Source: an uncultured bacterium
GTDB lineage: Bacteria; Bacteroidota; Bacteroidia; Bacteroidales; Marinifilaceae
Length of the DNA stretch: 8,674 nucleotides
Direction: 5' to 3'
NCBI GenBank assembly: GCA_905215395.1
Contig: CAJMQA010000146.1
Span: forward strand, 1-8,674
The notes below the pieces were generated by a model. The model saw nothing but the letters and a program-made list of their open reading frames with translations. It was not told where the DNA came from and ran no database searches. Of the stretch, positions 6,553 through 8,674 are shown one piece after another; within the stretch, counting starts at the first letter, position 1, and every line of letters starts with the position of its first letter. The translations under genes were made by a program, and so were the position numbers.

Positions 6553-7260
6553 ATGCTAGAAGTCTTACAACAGTTAGATCAGCAAATACTCCTTACACTG
6601 AATGGGTTACACTCCCCTTTCTGGGATAATTTCATGTGGATCTTTACAGGAAAATGGACCTGGATCCCCATGTATGCTACAATTTTATATGTACTTTTTA
6701 AAAACTTCAATGCATATATTACCGTTCTCACAGTCATAGCCATTGCTTTGACTATTACTTATGCAGATCAGATGTGCGCAACTCTGATCCGACCTTTAGC
6801 AGAACGCATGCGTCCTTCAAATCCGGACAATCCGCTGTCACAATTTATCCATATCGTAAATGGAAAAAGAGGGGGACGGTATGGTTTTCCCTCTTGTCAT
6901 GCAGCCAATTCTTTCGCTTTAGCATTTTTCCTCCTCCTTTTTTTTAAACAACGTGCCCTGAGTATTTTTATTATTCTATGGGCAACCCTGAATTCTTATT
7001 CACGGATTTATCTGGGCGTCCATTATCCCGGCGATCTTCTGGCAGGGATGCTGGTCGGACTGAGTGGTGCCCTACTTATCTATTATGCATACCGCAATAC
7101 CCTTCGTATTCCTAAAGTAGCTGCATTTTTAAAATACGATACCCGGAATCAAAATCTCATTGAATGCCCTTCTACTATTAAGCATACACGGACAACTATT
7201 TATATCGGGTCATTAACCATTGCAAGCATTCTGATATATTCAACCATAATGGTTATATAA
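6553..7260 (+). CDS. PAP2-family lipid phosphatase (PgpB/BcrC-like)
   Basis: A 235-residue polytopic membrane phosphatase of the type 2 phosphatidic acid phosphatase family. Likely substrates are lipid phosphates such as undecaprenyl diphosphate, phosphatidylglycerol phosphate or lipid A phosphates; the sequence does not decide between them. The three family motifs are present: the first as Arg80-x6-Arg87-Pro88 (usual first residue Lys), the second as PSCH at 113-116 (usual PSGH) with His116, and the third as SR-x5-H-x3-D with Ser150, Arg151, His157 and Asp161. Hydrophobic segments lie near 36-50, 54-71, 118-131, 136-147, 162-179 and 214-235. The N-terminal DQQILLTLNGLHSPFWDNFMW is typical of bacterial PAP2 proteins. 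The C-terminal extension with a last helix is slightly longer than in minimal members. It has its own promoter and ends in a terminator shared with GH92. Confidence 0.92.
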   Translation: MLEVLQQLDQQILLTLNGLHSPFWDNFMWIFTGKWTWIPMYATILYVLFKNFNAYITVLTVIAIALTITYADQMCATLIRPLAERMRPSNPDNPLSQFIHIVNGKRGGRYGFPSCHAANSFALAFFLLLFFKQRALSIFIILWATLNSYSRIYLGVHYPGDLLAGMLVGLSGALLIYYAYRNTLRIPKVAAFLKYDTRNQNLIECPSTIKHTRTTIYIGSLTIASILIYSTIMVI

Positions 7261-7300
7261 ATAAACGGTCTGAAAATTAAATTTTTCAGACCGTTTATTT
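7259..7300. terminator. Bidirectional terminator between PAP2 and GH92 genes
   Basis: A perfect inverted repeat of 18 pairs (7259-7276 with 7283-7300) with a six-base loop (TTAAAT). The core is AAACGGTCTGAAAA and its complement, flanked by A-runs on one side and T-runs on the other, so it can work in both directions. The arms reach into both stop codons: 7259-7260 belong to the PAP2 TAA and 7300 to the GH92 stop. It fills the whole 39-bp gap. Confidence 0.88.
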
Positions 7301-8674
7301 TACAGGACAATTCCCCGCTTATACTTTAAAGTTTTTCCTTTCTCAGATAAGGAAGGGGGTACAGCACTTTCTGATACTGCCCGTTTATAATTTGGTTTCC
7401 GGCTCATAACGAAACGGATATCGGCTCCATCCTTAATATCATCGTAGGTAATATAGGATTTATCATACCGTTTTCCATTCAAAAACATCTCTTTCACATA
7501 AACATTTTCCGGTTTCCAGTTTTCTGTCGTAACCTGAATTTTTTTACCATTACTCATTATCATTTCAACAGCCTCCATACCCGGCGAACCAATGTTGTAA
7601 ATATTACTGGAAGGTGCCGTCGGATAGAAACCCATACAATTGAAAATATACCAAGCCGACATTTGTCCACAATCATCGTTTCCACTCAATGCATCCGGAG
7701 TATTTCCATAAAATGAATCCATGACATACCGGAGTTTCTCCTGGCATTTCCAAGGCTCACGCAAATAATTGTACAGATAAATAATCTGGTGGCAAGGCTC
7801 ATTCCCATGCCAGTAAGCTCCGATCCGTCCCTGGATATCATGTGCTCCCGGTATATCATCCGGCAACTCCATCGTGAAAAGTGAATCCAGACGCCTCCGG
7901 AACAATTCCTCACCGGTTTCATTGATATAGCCTTGTACATCCTGAGGCACATACCAGGTATATTGCATAGTAAAACCTTCTGTGATATCTCCCCAGCCAT
8001 TTACAGAACCAGGTCCCTGATATGCAATAGGGGCAAAAGGTGTCCGCCAGTTTCCATGTGAATCCTTTCCTCTCATGTATTTGGTCTGTGGATCTATCAG
8101 ATTTTGATAACTCAAAGCCCGATTCAGGAAATACTCATAATCAGCAGTTTTCCCTAATTTTTTTGCAGCCTGTGCAATGCAATAATCATCATAAGCATAT
8201 TCCAGACTTTTAGAAACAGACTCCTTCTCTTTATCAAAGGGCACCCATCCCAATTCCGCATATTCCGGCAAACAATCGTAATTCGGATTCATGGCTGTGG
8301 TTTTCATAGCCTCATAAGCCCGTTCATAATCAAAGCCCTGCACATCTTTCAGGATTGCATCTGCAATGACGGAAACGGCATGATAACCAATCATACACCA
8401 GGTCTCATTTCCATAAAATGACCATATCGGAAGCATCTTCTCCACGCTTCTGTCATAATGTGCCAACATAGAATTCACAATATCCGCGTTAATTTCGCGT
8501 TGTACCAGATTAAACAAGGGATGCAAGGCTCGATAGGTATCCCACAAAGAGAAAACAGTATAATTGGTAAAATCCTTAGCCTCACTTATATTTTTATCCA
8601 GTTCCCGGTATTTTCCATCAGCATCCTGAAAAATAAAGGGATGCAAACATGCATGATAAACAGAGGTATAAAAG
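7300..8674 (-). CDS. GH92 family alpha-mannosidase, C-terminal part
   Basis: Calcium-dependent exo-alpha-mannosidase of glycoside hydrolase family 92, which trims alpha-linked mannose from N-glycans or yeast mannan in the Bacteroidetes periplasm. About 457 residues are visible, and the frame stays open to the right edge, so the N-terminal beta-sandwich domain and the real start are missing; full-length members have about 750 residues. A TTG at 8646 is not the start, because the conserved segment FYTSVYHACLHPFIFQD continues upstream. Family motifs: FSLWDTYRALHPL, GNETWCMIGYHA, LEYAYDDY, HGNEPCHQIIYLYNY (about 7760-7806; its Glu aligns with the known catalytic acid), GNDDCGQMSAWYIF (about 7642-7683; its Asp residues are the general base region), and ENVYVKEMFLNGK. 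Linkage specificity (1,2, 1,3 and so on) cannot be read safely. No SusC/SusD genes are visible; they may lie outside. Confidence 0.93.
   Translation of the reverse strand, partial: FYTSVYHACLHPFIFQDADGKYRELDKNISEAKDFTNYTVFSLWDTYRALHPLFNLVQREINADIVNSMLAHYDRSVEKMLPIWSFYGNETWCMIGYHAVSVIADAILKDVQGFDYERAYEAMKTTAMNPNYDCLPEYAELGWVPFDKEKESVSKSLEYAYDDYCIAQAAKKLGKTADYEYFLNRALSYQNLIDPQTKYMRGKDSHGNWRTPFAPIAYQGPGSVNGWGDITEGFTMQYTWYVPQDVQGYINETGEELFRRRLDSLFTMELPDDIPGAHDIQGRIGAYWHGNEPCHQIIYLYNYLREPWKCQEKLRYVMDSFYGNTPDALSGNDDCGQMSAWYIFNCMGFYPTAPSSNIYNIGSPGMEAVEMIMSNGKKIQVTTENWKPENVYVKEMFLNGKRYDKSYITYDDIKDGADIRFVMSRKPNYKRAVSESAVPPSLSEKGKTLKYKRGIVL

Noticed and set aside
7686..8000. Open frame of 104 codons within the GH92 gene, same strand, other frame
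   Set aside because: The GH92 frame shows catalytic motifs over the same bases; the alternative has none.
1..8674. CRISPR arrays, tRNA/rRNA genes, insertion sequences, integrase or phage genes
   Set aside because: No spaced direct repeats, cloverleaf, rRNA segments or transposase-like frames were found on reading both strands.

Overview
The window looks like a chromosomal segment from a member of the Bacteroidales. Three intergenic regions carry the Bacteroidetes -33/-7 promoter type (TTTG, about 19 bp, TAnnTTTG) or its -7 half. Shine-Dalgarno sequences are mostly absent. The gene content is also typical of gut Bacteroidales: a DUF2807 secreted protein, a 780-residue MacB/FtsX-type permease, a GH92 mannosidase and a secreted WCPPC thioredoxin. 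The genus cannot be fixed from the sequence; an Odoribacteraceae-like genome is only a guess.

Layout. 1-447 (-): 5' part of a secreted DUF2807 protein. 515-2863 (-): large ABC permease. 2864-3097: divergent intergenic region containing a very good sigma-54 (-24/-12) promoter reading right. 3098-3787 (+): the matching LolD/MacB-type ATPase. 3788-4111: a gene-free stretch of about 320 bases that holds a 181-nt self-complementary structure (3859-4039). Its long closing stem, large central bubble and interrupted terminal hairpin resemble 6S RNA. 4112-5874 (-): likely transcription unit ispE, a small four-helix membrane protein, and an HdeD/DUF308 protein. 6000-6428 (+): periplasmic thioredoxin with its own promoter and terminator. 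6553-7260 (+): PAP2 lipid phosphatase with its own promoter. 7300-8674 (-): C-terminal two thirds of a GH92 alpha-mannosidase, cut by the window edge. It converges on PAP2 over a shared bidirectional terminator.

How the genes fit together. The permease and ATPase are probably two halves of one tripartite-type export or stress system. The ATPase is under RpoN control, so an NtrC-type activator would be needed to turn it on. No activator, membrane-fusion protein or TolC gene is in the window. ispE serves isoprenoid (MEP) synthesis, and the PAP2 protein may act on undecaprenyl diphosphate or other lipid phosphates. The other genes look like independent neighbours.

The two points most worth following up are the unannotated structured RNA at 3859-4039 and the sigma-54 promoter at 3050-3065. 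Two start codons were moved inward from TTG to ATG (ispE and the small membrane protein). The GH92 reading frame continues off the right edge with no real start inside the window.
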